A stretch of DNA of 64,000 nt from Hydrogenophaga sp. (GTDB lineage: Bacteria > Pseudomonadota > Gammaproteobacteria > Burkholderiales > Burkholderiaceae_C): assembly GCA_016741995.1 (NCBI GenBank), contig JACVCO010000008.1, forward strand, positions 117,604 to 181,603. The letters run 5' to 3'. The position numbers and the translations under genes were made by a program. Below the pieces are notes generated by a model. That model was not told where the DNA came from. It was given only the letters and a program-made list of their open reading frames with translations, and did no database searches. Positions 45,807 to 54,134 of this stretch are shown piece after piece (position 1 is the stretch's first letter; every line of letters starts with the position of its first letter).

Positions 45807-46665
45807 TTCCCGCCAACACGGCGCCCCTGCGGCGGTGCCGGCAAAGAAAGACGCGCCCATGAGTGCCAGCCCCCGCGATTTCCTGCAGGTCGAACAGCTG
45901 GGCAAGGCCTACCAGGCCGACAAGCCCGTGTTTGCCGACGTGAACTTCGGCATCGCCAAAGGCGAGTTCGTCTGCATCATCGGCCACAGCGGTTGCGGCA
46001 AGACCACCATCCTCAACGTGCTCGCGGGGCTCGACACCGCGAGTGCCGGCCACGCCTTCATGGACGGCCGCGAGATCGCCGGCCCCAGCCTGGAGCGCGG
46101 CGTGGTGTTCCAGGGCCACGCGCTCATGCCCTGGCTCACGGTGCGCCAGAACATCGCCTTCGCGGTGAAGTCGCGCTGGCCCGACTGGAAGAAGCCCGAG
46201 GTGGACGCGCAGGTGGAGAAGTACGTGGCCATGGTCGGCCTCGCGCACGCCATCGACAAGAAACCCTCGCAGCTCTCGGGTGGCATGAAGCAGCGCGTGG
46301 GCATCGCGCGCGCCTTCGCGATCCAGCCCAAGATGCTGCTGCTCGACGAGCCCTTCGGCGCTCTCGACGCGCTCACGCGCGGCACGATCCAGGACGAGCT
46401 CATGACCATCGTGCGCCAGACGCAGCAGACGGTTTTCATGATCACCCACGACGTGGACGAAGCCATCCTGCTGGCCGACCGGATCCTGCTCATGAGCAAC
46501 GGCGCCGAAGCCAACGGCGTCTACAAGCCCGGGGGCCTGGCCGAGGTGGTGGTCAACCCGCTGCCGCGGGAGCGCACGCGCACCCAGCTGCACCACCTCG
46601 ACGGCTACTACGCGCTGCGCAACCACATCGTCGATTTCCTCGTCACGCGCGCCAAGGCGCATTGA
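45796..46665 (+). CDS. ABC transporter ATP-binding protein, nitrate/cyanate type
   Basis: 289-residue ATPase. Walker A GHSGCGKTT, signature LSGGMKQRVGIARA, Walker B LLLDEPFGALDALTRG. The NrtD/SsuB/TauB group. The ATG at 45796 overlaps the permease end by 11 bases with AAGGCGG upstream; ATG 45859 (MSASPRDFLQVEQLGKAY) is an alternative start that removes a poorly ordered 21-residue leader. Confidence 0.9.
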   Translation: MWSDSRQHGAPAAVPAKKDAPMSASPRDFLQVEQLGKAYQADKPVFADVNFGIAKGEFVCIIGHSGCGKTTILNVLAGLDTASAGHAFMDGREIAGPSLERGVVFQGHALMPWLTVRQNIAFAVKSRWPDWKKPEVDAQVEKYVAMVGLAHAIDKKPSQLSGGMKQRVGIARAFAIQPKMLLLDEPFGALDALTRGTIQDELMTIVRQTQQTVFMITHDVDEAILLADRILLMSNGAEANGVYKPGGLAEVVVNPLPRERTRTQLHHLDGYYALRNHIVDFLVTRAKAH

Positions 46666-46702
46666 GTTTCTTCAACCTTCACCCACAACATCAGAGGCAA
46701 AC

Positions 46703-47146
46703 ATGAGTCGCATCGAAGTCACCGAAAAAATCGTCACCACCAAGGTCAGCAAAGGCCTCAAGTGGGAAGACGTCGCGAAAAAAGTGGGCCAGTCCAAGGA
46801 ATGGACGACCGCCCTGTGCCTGGGCCAGATGACCGCCACGCCCGCGCAGGCCAAGGTGCTCGGCAAGATCTTCGGCCTGAGCGCCGAAGAGCAGAAGTGG
46901 CTGCAGGTGGTGCCCTACAAGGGCTCGCTGCCCACCAGCGTGCCCACCGATCCGCTCATCTACCGCTTCTACGAACTCGTGAGCGTCTACGGCACCACGT
47001 TCAAGGAGCTGATCCACGAAGAGTTCGGCGACGGCATCATGAGCGCGATCGACTTCAAGATGGACATGAAGCGCGAGGCCGACCCGAACGGCGACCGCGT
47101 GAAGATCGTGATGTCGGGCAAGTTCCTGCCCTACAAGCAGTACTGA
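46703..47146 (+). CDS. cynS: Cyanase (cyanate hydratase)
   Basis: 147-residue cyanase that converts cyanate and bicarbonate to ammonia and CO2. The catalytic triad of E. coli CynS (Arg96, Glu99, Ser122) corresponds to Arg88, Glu91 (YRFYELV) and Ser114 (GIMSAIDF); all are present. The N-terminal HTH-like domain ([22 protein letters not shown]) is intact. It follows the ABC genes with a 37-base gap, which identifies the transporter as cyanate-linked; its stop overlaps the next start. Confidence 0.96.
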   Translation: MSRIEVTEKIVTTKVSKGLKWEDVAKKVGQSKEWTTALCLGQMTATPAQAKVLGKIFGLSAEEQKWLQVVPYKGSLPTSVPTDPLIYRFYELVSVYGTTFKELIHEEFGDGIMSAIDFKMDMKREADPNGDRVKIVMSGKFLPYKQY

Positions 47147-47613
47147 TGGACCCGCGCCCGCCGCTGCCGCCCTTCACGCGCGAAACGGCGATCGAGAAAG
47201 TGCGCCTGGCCGAGGACGCGTGGAACTCGCGCGACCCCGACCGCGTGGTCAAGGTCTACACCGAGGACACGCGCTGGCGCAACCGCGCGGAGTTCCCGGT
47301 GGGGCGCGCCGAGGTGCATGCCTTTCTTTCGCGCAAGTGGGCGAAGGAACTCGACTACCGCCTCATCAAGGAACTCTGGGCCTTCGACGGCGCGCGCATC
47401 GCCGTGCGCTTCGTCTACGAATGGCACGACGACTCGGGCCAGTGGTTCCGCTCGCACGGCAACGAGAACTGGCAGTTCACCGCGGAGGGCTACATGGCGC
47501 AGCGCCACGCCAGCATCAACGACCGCCCGATCCACGCGAGCGAGCGACTGTTCCACTGGCCGCTCGGCCCGCGCCCGGCGGACCACCCGGAACTCTCGGC
47601 GCTGGGGCTCTAG
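47146..47613 (+). CDS. NTF2-like protein (DUF1348 type)
   Basis: 155-residue protein of the SnoaL/NTF2-like fold ([45 protein letters not shown]-like core [16 protein letters not shown]). The family has been linked to small-molecule hydrolysis or isomerisation but has no settled activity. The ATG overlaps the cyanase stop by one base (TGATG), so it belongs to the cyanase operon; an accessory role in cyanate turnover is inferred from that only. Confidence 0.82.
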   Translation: MDPRPPLPPFTRETAIEKVRLAEDAWNSRDPDRVVKVYTEDTRWRNRAEFPVGRAEVHAFLSRKWAKELDYRLIKELWAFDGARIAVRFVYEWHDDSGQWFRSHGNENWQFTAEGYMAQRHASINDRPIHASERLFHWPLGPRPADHPELSALGL

Positions 47614-47617
47614 CGCT

Positions 47618-48490
47618 TCAAGGCTGCGGCAGCGGAATCCACTCCGCCTCGTCGCCCGGCGGCAGCGCAATGCGGCCGGCCGTCCAGTCGGCCTTGGCCT
47701 GTTCGATGCGCTCCTTGCGCGAGGACACGAAGTTCCACCAGATGTGGCGGTCGCCCAGCGGCTCGCCGCCGAACAGCATGAGCGTGGCCGCGGTGCGCGC
47801 GGTCACGAAGGCGTCGCTGTCGTTGCCGAACACCAGCAACTGGCCGGTCTGGTAGACCTGCCCGGCGTGTTCCACCTCGCCGCGCGCCACGTACAGCGCC
47901 TGTTCGGCGTGGCCGCCCGGCAGGCGCACGCGCGCGCCGGCCTGCGCTTCGGCGTGCACATGGAACAGGGGTGAGAGCGTGGCCACCGGGCTCTTCGCGC
48001 CGTAGGCCTCGCCCACCACCAGGCGCATCCACACGCCGTTCTCCTGCACGGTGGGCAGGTCGGCCTTGCCGGTGTGCGCGAAAGCGGGCGCGGTCTCTTC
48101 GTGTTCCACCGGCAGCGCCACCCAGCTCTGCATCAGCTCCAGCCCGCCGCCCTCGAACGATTGCGGGTGCCGGAAGCGCTCGCTGTGGCTGATGCCGCGG
48201 CCCGCGGTCATCCAGTTCACGTCGCCGGGCTGGATGTCCATCACCGTGCCCAGGCTGTCGCGGTGCGTCATGGAGCCGCTGAGCAGGTAGCTCACCGTGG
48301 CCAGGCCGATGTGCGGGTGGGGGCGCACGTCGGCGCCCGCGATCGCTTCGGGCGGAAACGTCACCGGGCCGGCGTGGTCCCAGAAGATGAAGGGGCCGAC
48401 CATGCGGCGTTTCGCGTAGGGCAGCACGCGCCGCACCAGCAGGCCGTGGCCCAGGTCCGCGCCGCGCGCGGTGATCACCATTTCCAGCAT
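47618..48490 (-). CDS. Pirin family protein
   Basis: 290-residue bicupin pirin. The N-terminal cupin shows the metal-binding residues in RPHPHIGLATVSYLLSG and MTAGRGISHSER; the C-terminal cupin contains LPGGHAEQALYVARGEVEH. Bacterial pirins bind iron and act as quercetinases or redox regulators. Starts at ATG 48490; a longer frame to 49519 is antisense to the radical SAM gene. Convergent with the cyanase operon. Confidence 0.88.
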   Translation of the reverse strand: MLEMVITARGADLGHGLLVRRVLPYAKRRMVGPFIFWDHAGPVTFPPEAIAGADVRPHPHIGLATVSYLLSGSMTHRDSLGTVMDIQPGDVNWMTAGRGISHSERFRHPQSFEGGGLELMQSWVALPVEHEETAPAFAHTGKADLPTVQENGVWMRLVVGEAYGAKSPVATLSPLFHVHAEAQAGARVRLPGGHAEQALYVARGEVEHAGQVYQTGQLLVFGNDSDAFVTARTAATLMLFGGEPLGDRHIWWNFVSSRKERIEQAKADWTAGRIALPPGDEAEWIPLPQP

Positions 48491-48580
48491 CGTGGGGTCT
48501 CCTGTGTCTTGCTGCGTTTCATCGGAGGGCCATTGTCGGCCGAGACCACGCCCCGCGCGCTGCGCGACAATCCCGACCCC

Positions 48581-49627
48581 ATGCACATCAGCGAATTGCG
48601 CCAGCGACTCACGGCCCTCGGGGCCGGGCCGCTGCATGCGCAGCGCGTGCTGCGCCACTGGCTGTACGCGCTGCCGGCCGACGCGGGCCGGCGCAAGCCC
48701 GAGCACCATTTCCCCAAGGCGCTGTTCGAAGCCCTGCCCGCGCTGCGCGAAGAGCTCGCGGGCCTGGCGCGCCTGCAGGCCGAGCACCCGGGCGAAGACG
48801 GTTCCGCGCGCCTGCTCGTGGCGCTGCGCGACGGCCAGACGGTGGAGAGCGTGCGCCTGCCGCGCGGCGGGCTGTGCGTGTCCACGCAGGTGGGTTGCGC
48901 GGTGGGCTGCACCTTCTGCATGACGGGCACCGGCGGCCTGATCCGCCAGATCGGCAGCGCCGAGATCGTGGCCCAGGTGGCGCTGGCGCGTGCGGGCCGG
49001 CCGGTGAACAAGGTGGTGTTCATGGGCATGGGCGAGCCCGCGCACAACCTCGAGGCCGTGCTCGACGCGATCGAACTGCTGGGCACCGTGGGTGGCATCG
49101 GCCACAAGAACCTGGTGTTCTCCACCGTGGGCGATGAGCGCGCTTTCGACGCGTTGCCGCGCGGCACCGTGAAGCCCGCGCTCGCGCTCTCGCTGCACAC
49201 CACCAAGGCCGCGCTGCGCGAGCAACTGCTGCCGCGCGCCCCGCGCCTGTCGCCCGAACAACTGGTCGAGCGCGCCGACGCCTACGCGCGCGCCACCGGC
49301 TACCCGGTGCAATACCAGTGGACGCTGCTCGACGGCGTGAACGACGGCGACGACGAAGTCGAGGGCGTGGTGCGCCTGCTCGGCGGGCGCTACGGCGTAC
49401 TCAACCTCATTCCCTACAACGCGGTCGAGGGCCTGCCCTTCACGCGCCCCGCGTGGGAGAAGGCGGCCGACATCGCGCGCCGCCTGCACCGCCGCGGCAT
49501 CCTCACCAAGCTGCGCCACTCCGCGGGGCAGGACGTGGACGCCGGCTGCGGCCAGCTGCGCGCGCGTTCGCTGGCCACGGGCGAACGCGTGGTGGCGCTG
49601 CGGCGCCGGCCCGCCACCGCGGCCTGA
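48581..49627 (+). CDS. RlmN-family radical SAM RNA methyltransferase, divergent
   Basis: 348-residue radical SAM enzyme of the RlmN/Cfr family that methylates adenosine C2 or C8 in rRNA or tRNA. The cluster motif is CAVGCTFCMTG, and the methyl-carrying C-terminal cysteine is present (GQDVDAGCGQL). The N-terminal domain is shorter and differs from canonical RlmN (RAKQLFRWIH replaced by HAQRVLRHWLYALPAD), so it may be a paralogue rather than the main RlmN. Start ATG 48581 follows a GACAAT -10 box with about nine bases of leader. Confidence 0.85.
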   Translation: MHISELRQRLTALGAGPLHAQRVLRHWLYALPADAGRRKPEHHFPKALFEALPALREELAGLARLQAEHPGEDGSARLLVALRDGQTVESVRLPRGGLCVSTQVGCAVGCTFCMTGTGGLIRQIGSAEIVAQVALARAGRPVNKVVFMGMGEPAHNLEAVLDAIELLGTVGGIGHKNLVFSTVGDERAFDALPRGTVKPALALSLHTTKAALREQLLPRAPRLSPEQLVERADAYARATGYPVQYQWTLLDGVNDGDDEVEGVVRLLGGRYGVLNLIPYNAVEGLPFTRPAWEKAADIARRLHRRGILTKLRHSAGQDVDAGCGQLRARSLATGERVVALRRRPATAA

Positions 49628-49639
49628 TCCCTCCCGCCT

Positions 49640-50569
49640 TCAAGCCTGCGGCAGCAGCTTGCCCGCGATCGCCGCGGCGGCCGAGCGCGTTTCCACGCCG
49701 AGCTTCTCGAACACGTGCTCCAGGTGCTTGTTCACCGTGCGGTGGCTCATGCCCAGGATGTCGGCGATGTCGCGGTTGGTCTTGCCCTTGGCCAGCCACG
49801 ACAGCACCTCCGTCTCGCGCGGCGTGAGCGCCACCTCGCGCAGCCGCTGCGCCGCGGCCTGGTCCACCGGCGTCAGGCTCAGCAGCAGCATCGATTCGCC
49901 CAGGCTGCCCTGGCCCAGGTGGCGCGCCAGCAAACGGCCCTGCACCGCGCCCTGCGCCACGTTCGCCTGCGCCGTGCCGTCGCGCCGCGCGGCGGCCAGC
50001 CAGTGCGCGGCGGCGGTCTGCGCCGCGGCGTCGGTGCCGAAGGCCTGCTGCAGCCACACCATGGCCTGCGGCGAGCGCCAGGCCACGCGGCCCGGCGAGT
50101 CGAGCACCACCGTGCCCATGCCGGCCACGTCCACCGCTTCCTGCGCCAGGCGGGCCACGCGCGCGTTGCGCACGTGCGTGGCCAGGCGCGCCATCACCTC
50201 GGGAATGCGCAGCGGCTTCACGACGTAGTCCACACCGCCGCTGGCGAAGCCGCGCAGCAGCGGCTCGCTCTCGGAGAGGCCGGTCATGAACAGCACCGGC
50301 ACGTGCGACCAGGCCGGCGTGGCCTTGATGCGCTGGCACAGCTCGAAGCCGTCCATGCCCGGCATCACCGCGTCGAGCAGCACGCCGTCGGGGATCGCGA
50401 CCTCGAAGCGCGCCAGGGCCTCCTGCGCGTCGCGCGCGGCCAGCACCACGTAGCCCTCGTCCACCAGCGCGTCGTCCAGCATGCGCAGCGTATCCAGCGA
50501 ATCGTCAACCACCAGGATCACCGGTTGTGTGGTCGTGGCCGCGGGCGGGTTGTCAGGCCAGGGTGTCAT
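49640..50569 (-). CDS. LuxR-type response regulator partner of the permease-kinase fusion
   Basis: 309-residue regulator: receiver with Asp66 (GVLLDAVMPGMDG), a linker that looks like a degenerate PAS/sensor region (about 140-230, VAGMGTVVLDSPGRVAWRS), and a C-terminal LuxR HTH (LTPRETEVLSWLAKGKTNRDIADILGMSHRTVNKHLEHVF). The ATG at 50569 lies inside the 3' end of the sensor gene (17-base overlap), a tight translational link. Predicted to regulate the divergent urt-fmd operon and possibly amiE. Confidence 0.88.
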   Translation of the reverse strand: MTPWPDNPPAATTTQPVILVVDDSLDTLRMLDDALVDEGYVVLAARDAQEALARFEVAIPDGVLLDAVMPGMDGFELCQRIKATPAWSHVPVLFMTGLSESEPLLRGFASGGVDYVVKPLRIPEVMARLATHVRNARVARLAQEAVDVAGMGTVVLDSPGRVAWRSPQAMVWLQQAFGTDAAAQTAAAHWLAAARRDGTAQANVAQGAVQGRLLARHLGQGSLGESMLLLSLTPVDQAAAQRLREVALTPRETEVLSWLAKGKTNRDIADILGMSHRTVNKHLEHVFEKLGVETRSAAAAIAGKLLPQA

Positions 50570-53500
50570 CGTCCGAAAACTCCTCGGTGTCGCGCAGGTG
50601 GCCGATCAGCGCCTGGAAATCGAAGCGGTCGGCGCAGGCCAGCAGCAGCGCCAGCGTGGCTGCGTGCGCGGGCTCGGTGCCCTGGGCCTGCCACAGGCGC
50701 TGGCGCAGCGCGGCGGCCTGGCCCTGGCGCGCCAGGCGTTGGAGTTCCTCGCGCAGCGCCTCGGGCAGGGGCGTGGCCACGCGCTGGCGCAGCGCGGGCT
50801 CGTCCGCCACGGCGCGCGGGGCTTCCTCGGTCACCCACTCCAGCGTCAGCGCCTGGCGCAGCGCGTCCAGCAGCTCCGACTCCGTCATGGGCTTGGCCAC
50901 GAAGCCCTGGCAGTCGTGCGCGCGCACCGCCTCCAGCGGGTTGTCCATCAGGTTGGCCGAGACGAACACGATCGGCAGGCGCGCGGCCGGCAGCAGGCGG
51001 CGCACCGCGCGCGCGGTCTGCCAGCCGTCCAGGCCGTCCATGGTCAGGTCCAGCAGCAGCAGGTCGGGCACCTGCTGTTCCACGATCTCCAGGCACTCCT
51101 GGCCACTGGCCGCCTCGCGCACCTCGAAGCCCAGCGGCACCAGGATGCTCGCGAGCAACTGCCGGTGCAGCGGCTGGTCGTCCACCACCAGCACGGTGCG
51201 GCGCTCGCCCAGGTAGCCCGTCACCGCGCGCAACGTCGACGGGATGGGCAGCGGGTGCTGCGGGTCCGACGCGATCGGGGGCAGGTACAACCGCAGCGAG
51301 AAGGTGCTGCCCTGGCCGGGCGCGCTCTTGAGCGTGAGGTCGCCGCCCATCATGTCGGTCAGCAGGTGCGTGATGGTCAGGCCCAGGCCGGTGCCCGAAT
51401 CGCGCGCGCGCCGGCCCGCGCTGCCGCGTTCGTAGGGCAGGAAGATGCGCTTCTGGTCCTGCTCGGCGATGCCGATGCCGGTGTCCACCACGTCGATGCG
51501 CGCCACCTGCTGGCGAAAGTCCAGCCGCAGCATCACCTCGCCGGCGTCGGTGAAGCGCACCGCGTTGCTCAACAGGTTGATGAGGATCTGGCGCAGGCGC
51601 TTGGCGTCCGCGCGCACCCAGCCCGGCTGTTCGCCGCGGCGCTGCACCGTGAAGCGCAGGCCCTTGGCCTCGGCCTGCGGGCGCACCATGCGCTCCACGT
51701 CTTCGAGCAACTGGCCCAGGGGCAGCGGCACCGGGTCGAGCTTGAGGCGGCCGGCCTCGATGCGCGCCAGGTCGAGCGAGCCGTCGATGAGCGCGTGCAT
51801 GTGCTGGCCGCTGCGCTGCATGGTGGCGATGGTTTCGCGCACCCAGACCGAGAGCTCGCCCTTCTTGAGCATGAGTTGCGCGTAACCCAGGATGCTGGTG
51901 AGCGGCGTGCGCAGCTCGTGCGTCATGCCCGCCACGTAGCGCGTCTTGGCCTGGCTCGCGGCCTCTGCGCGGTCGCGCGCGGACTGCAGCTCGGCGTCGG
52001 TGCGCTGGTGCGCCTCGATCTCGCGCATCAGCAACTGCGTCTGGCGCTCGGATTCGTCCTGCGCCATGCGGCGGCTGTCGGTGGTGAGCACCACCCACCA
52101 CGAGCACACCGCCGCGAGCAGCACCAGGAAGGCATAGACCTTGAGCAGCGGCAACTGCAGCGCGTGCGCGTTGCCGTGCAGGTTTTCCTGCAGGTACACC
52201 ATGCCGATCAGCAGCGCCACGATGGTGCTGATGGACAGCCACACCGCGAGGAACTGGCCGGCGCGGAAGTTCACGCGCGCCATCACGCCCTGGGGCAGCA
52301 CCCCGGTGAGCCAGGTGCGCACCTGGTCGATGGCGCGCGAGTTGGTCTTGCAGCGGTCGTGGCAGCGCGATTCGAGCGAGCAGCACAGCGAGCAGATCGG
52401 CGCGCGGTAGGCCGGGCAGCCGGCCATGTCCTCCGATTCGAACTGGTTCTCGCACACCGAGCAGCGCACCGCCTGGCCCGGGTACCACTCGCTGGAGGGC
52501 TCGCGCGCCAGGTAGTAGCGCCCGCGCGTGGCCCAGGCCAGCAAGGGCGAGAGCACCAGCGCCAGGCCGAGCGCGATGAAGGGCGAGAAGGCCGAGGCCA
52601 CCTCGCCCATCAGGCCGCTGTAGGCCAGGATGGCCACCAGCGCCGCGATGATCATGGCGCCCATGCCCACGGGGTTGAAGTCGTACAGGTAGGCGCGGCG
52701 GAACTCGATGCCGCGCGGGCTCAGGCCCAGCGGCTTGTTGATGATCAGGTCGGCCACCAGCGCGCCGACCCAGGCGATGGCCACGTTGCTGTAGACGCCC
52801 AGCACCTTCTCGATGCCCGCGAACACGCCCAGCAGCATCAGCAGCGTGGCGATGGCCACGTTGAACACCAGCCACACCACGCGCCCGGGGTGGCTGTGCG
52901 TCACGCGCGCGAAGAAGTTGCTCCAGGCCAGCGAGCCCGCGTAGGCGTTGGTCACGTTGATCTTGATCTGCGCCAGGATCACGAACACCACGGTCATGAT
53001 CAGCGCCAGCCCCGGGTGGCCCACGGCCTCGGTGAAGCCGGCCAGGAACATCTGCGTGGGCTCGGCGGTGCGCTCCGGGTCCACCTCGAACTGCATGGCG
53101 GCAAAGGCCAGGAAGGCGCCGCCCACCATCTTGAGCATGCCCATCACGATCCAGCCCGGCCCGGGGATCAGCACCGCCAGCCACCAGCGCACGCGGTTCT
53201 TCGCCGTGCGCTCGGGCATGAAGCGCAGGAAGTCCACCTGCTCGCCGATCTGCACCACCAGCGAGAAGATCATCGCGGCGGCGGCGCCGAACATCAGCGG
53301 GTGGAACTCGCTGCTGCCCGAGCGGATGCCGGTGAGGCTGGTGAAGTCGCGGTAGAGCTGGGGCTGCGACAGCGCGATCCACACGAAGGGCAGCAGCAGC
53401 AGGAACAGGTAGAGCGGCTGCGTCCAGGCCTGCAGCTTCGAGATCAGCGTGATGCCGCGGATCACCAGCGGGATGATCACCACCGCCGAGATCAGGTAGC

Positions 53501-53978
53501 ACCAGGCCAGCGGCCAGCCGGTCGCCATCTCCAGCGCCAGCGCCATGATCACCGCCTCGATGGCGAAGAAGATGAAGGTGAACACCGCGTAGATCAGCGA
53601 GGTGATCGTCGAGCCCAGGTAGCCGAAGCCCGCACCGCGGGTGAGCAGGTCCATGTCGAGCCCGTAGCGCGCCGCGTAGTAGGCGATCGGCAGGCTGGTG
53701 AAGAAGATGATCAGCCCCACCACCAGGATCGCCCACATGGCATTGGCGAACCCATAGTTCACGGCAATCGCGCCGCCGATCGCCTCCAGCGCCAGGAAGG
53801 AGAGCGAGCCGAAGGCGGTGTGGCCCACGCGCCACTCGCTCCATTTGCGGAACGAACGCGGCGTGTAACGCAGCGCGTAGTCCTCCATGGTCTCGTCGGC
53901 CACCCACGAGTTGTATTCGCGGCGGAAGCGAAAGATCTTCTGCGTGGCGATGGGGGCGGCGGACTCCGGGGGCGGCAT
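50553..53978 (-). CDS. NCS1-type permease / histidine kinase / receiver fusion sensor
   Basis: 1141-residue fusion. Residues about 45-485 are an NCS1 (cytosine-purine permease-like) transporter with roughly 12 helices; 506-543 hold eight cysteines (CSVC, C521, CSLCC, C539, C543), a zinc- or iron-sulfur-like module; two more helices (575-595, 612-632) precede the kinase with His687 (MTHELRTPL), an HATPase domain (NLLSNAVRF, DTGIGI, GTGLGLTI) and a receiver with Asp977 (LLLLDLTMDG). The last 95 residues look like a helical output tail. It sits divergent from urtABCDE-fmd, suggesting that it senses amide or urea by transporting or binding it. Confidence 0.85.
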   Translation of the reverse strand: MPPPESAAPIATQKIFRFRREYNSWVADETMEDYALRYTPRSFRKWSEWRVGHTAFGSLSFLALEAIGGAIAVNYGFANAMWAILVVGLIIFFTSLPIAYYAARYGLDMDLLTRGAGFGYLGSTITSLIYAVFTFIFFAIEAVIMALALEMATGWPLAWCYLISAVVIIPLVIRGITLISKLQAWTQPLYLFLLLLPFVWIALSQPQLYRDFTSLTGIRSGSSEFHPLMFGAAAAMIFSLVVQIGEQVDFLRFMPERTAKNRVRWWLAVLIPGPGWIVMGMLKMVGGAFLAFAAMQFEVDPERTAEPTQMFLAGFTEAVGHPGLALIMTVVFVILAQIKINVTNAYAGSLAWSNFFARVTHSHPGRVVWLVFNVAIATLLMLLGVFAGIEKVLGVYSNVAIAWVGALVADLIINKPLGLSPRGIEFRRAYLYDFNPVGMGAMIIAALVAILAYSGLMGEVASAFSPFIALGLALVLSPLLAWATRGRYYLAREPSSEWYPGQAVRCSVCENQFESEDMAGCPAYRAPICSLCCSLESRCHDRCKTNSRAIDQVRTWLTGVLPQGVMARVNFRAGQFLAVWLSISTIVALLIGMVYLQENLHGNAHALQLPLLKVYAFLVLLAAVCSWWVVLTTDSRRMAQDESERQTQLLMREIEAHQRTDAELQSARDRAEAASQAKTRYVAGMTHELRTPLTSILGYAQLMLKKGELSVWVRETIATMQRSGQHMHALIDGSLDLARIEAGRLKLDPVPLPLGQLLEDVERMVRPQAEAKGLRFTVQRRGEQPGWVRADAKRLRQILINLLSNAVRFTDAGEVMLRLDFRQQVARIDVVDTGIGIAEQDQKRIFLPYERGSAGRRARDSGTGLGLTITHLLTDMMGGDLTLKSAPGQGSTFSLRLYLPPIASDPQHPLPIPSTLRAVTGYLGERRTVLVVDDQPLHRQLLASILVPLGFEVREAASGQECLEIVEQQVPDLLLLDLTMDGLDGWQTARAVRRLLPAARLPIVFVSANLMDNPLEAVRAHDCQGFVAKPMTESELLDALRQALTLEWVTEEAPRAVADEPALRQRVATPLPEALREELQRLARQGQAAALRQRLWQAQGTEPAHAATLALLLACADRFDFQALIGHLRDTEEFSDDDTLA

Positions 53979-54024
53979 GCCCCGGGGGCTATCAAGAACC
54001 GTACCCGCCCGGTTCCGGGGCGCG

Positions 54025-54049
54025 TACGCACCACCTACGTTATTTGACT
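54025..54049 (+). promoter_or_regulatory. urtA promoter region with TACG-N7-TACGT element
   Basis: TACG (54025-54028) and TACGT (54036-54040) are spaced as a loose dyad directly upstream of TTGACT (54044-54049), a good -35. A factor bound here would touch RNA polymerase at the -35 edge. A similar element precedes amiE. No convincing -10 at 17 bases. Confidence 0.4.
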
Positions 54050-54134
54050 TATGGGCCCGCCCCAGGGTTCTCCCTAGTCTTCGCTCCAGTCGGCACGTCG
54101 CCGGTTTCACCGTCCCAACCCGCAGGAGCCCTTG

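Noticed and set aside
47618..49519. Pirin as a 633-residue protein
   Set aside because: The N-terminal half is antisense to the radical SAM gene; the pirin fold starts at 48490 with a normal length.
50481..54047. A 1188-codon open frame antisense to the permease-kinase gene
   Set aside because: Composition is Arg/Gln/His-rich with no domain, and the opposite strand encodes clear transporter and kinase motifs. GC-rich coding DNA often leaves the complementary frame open.
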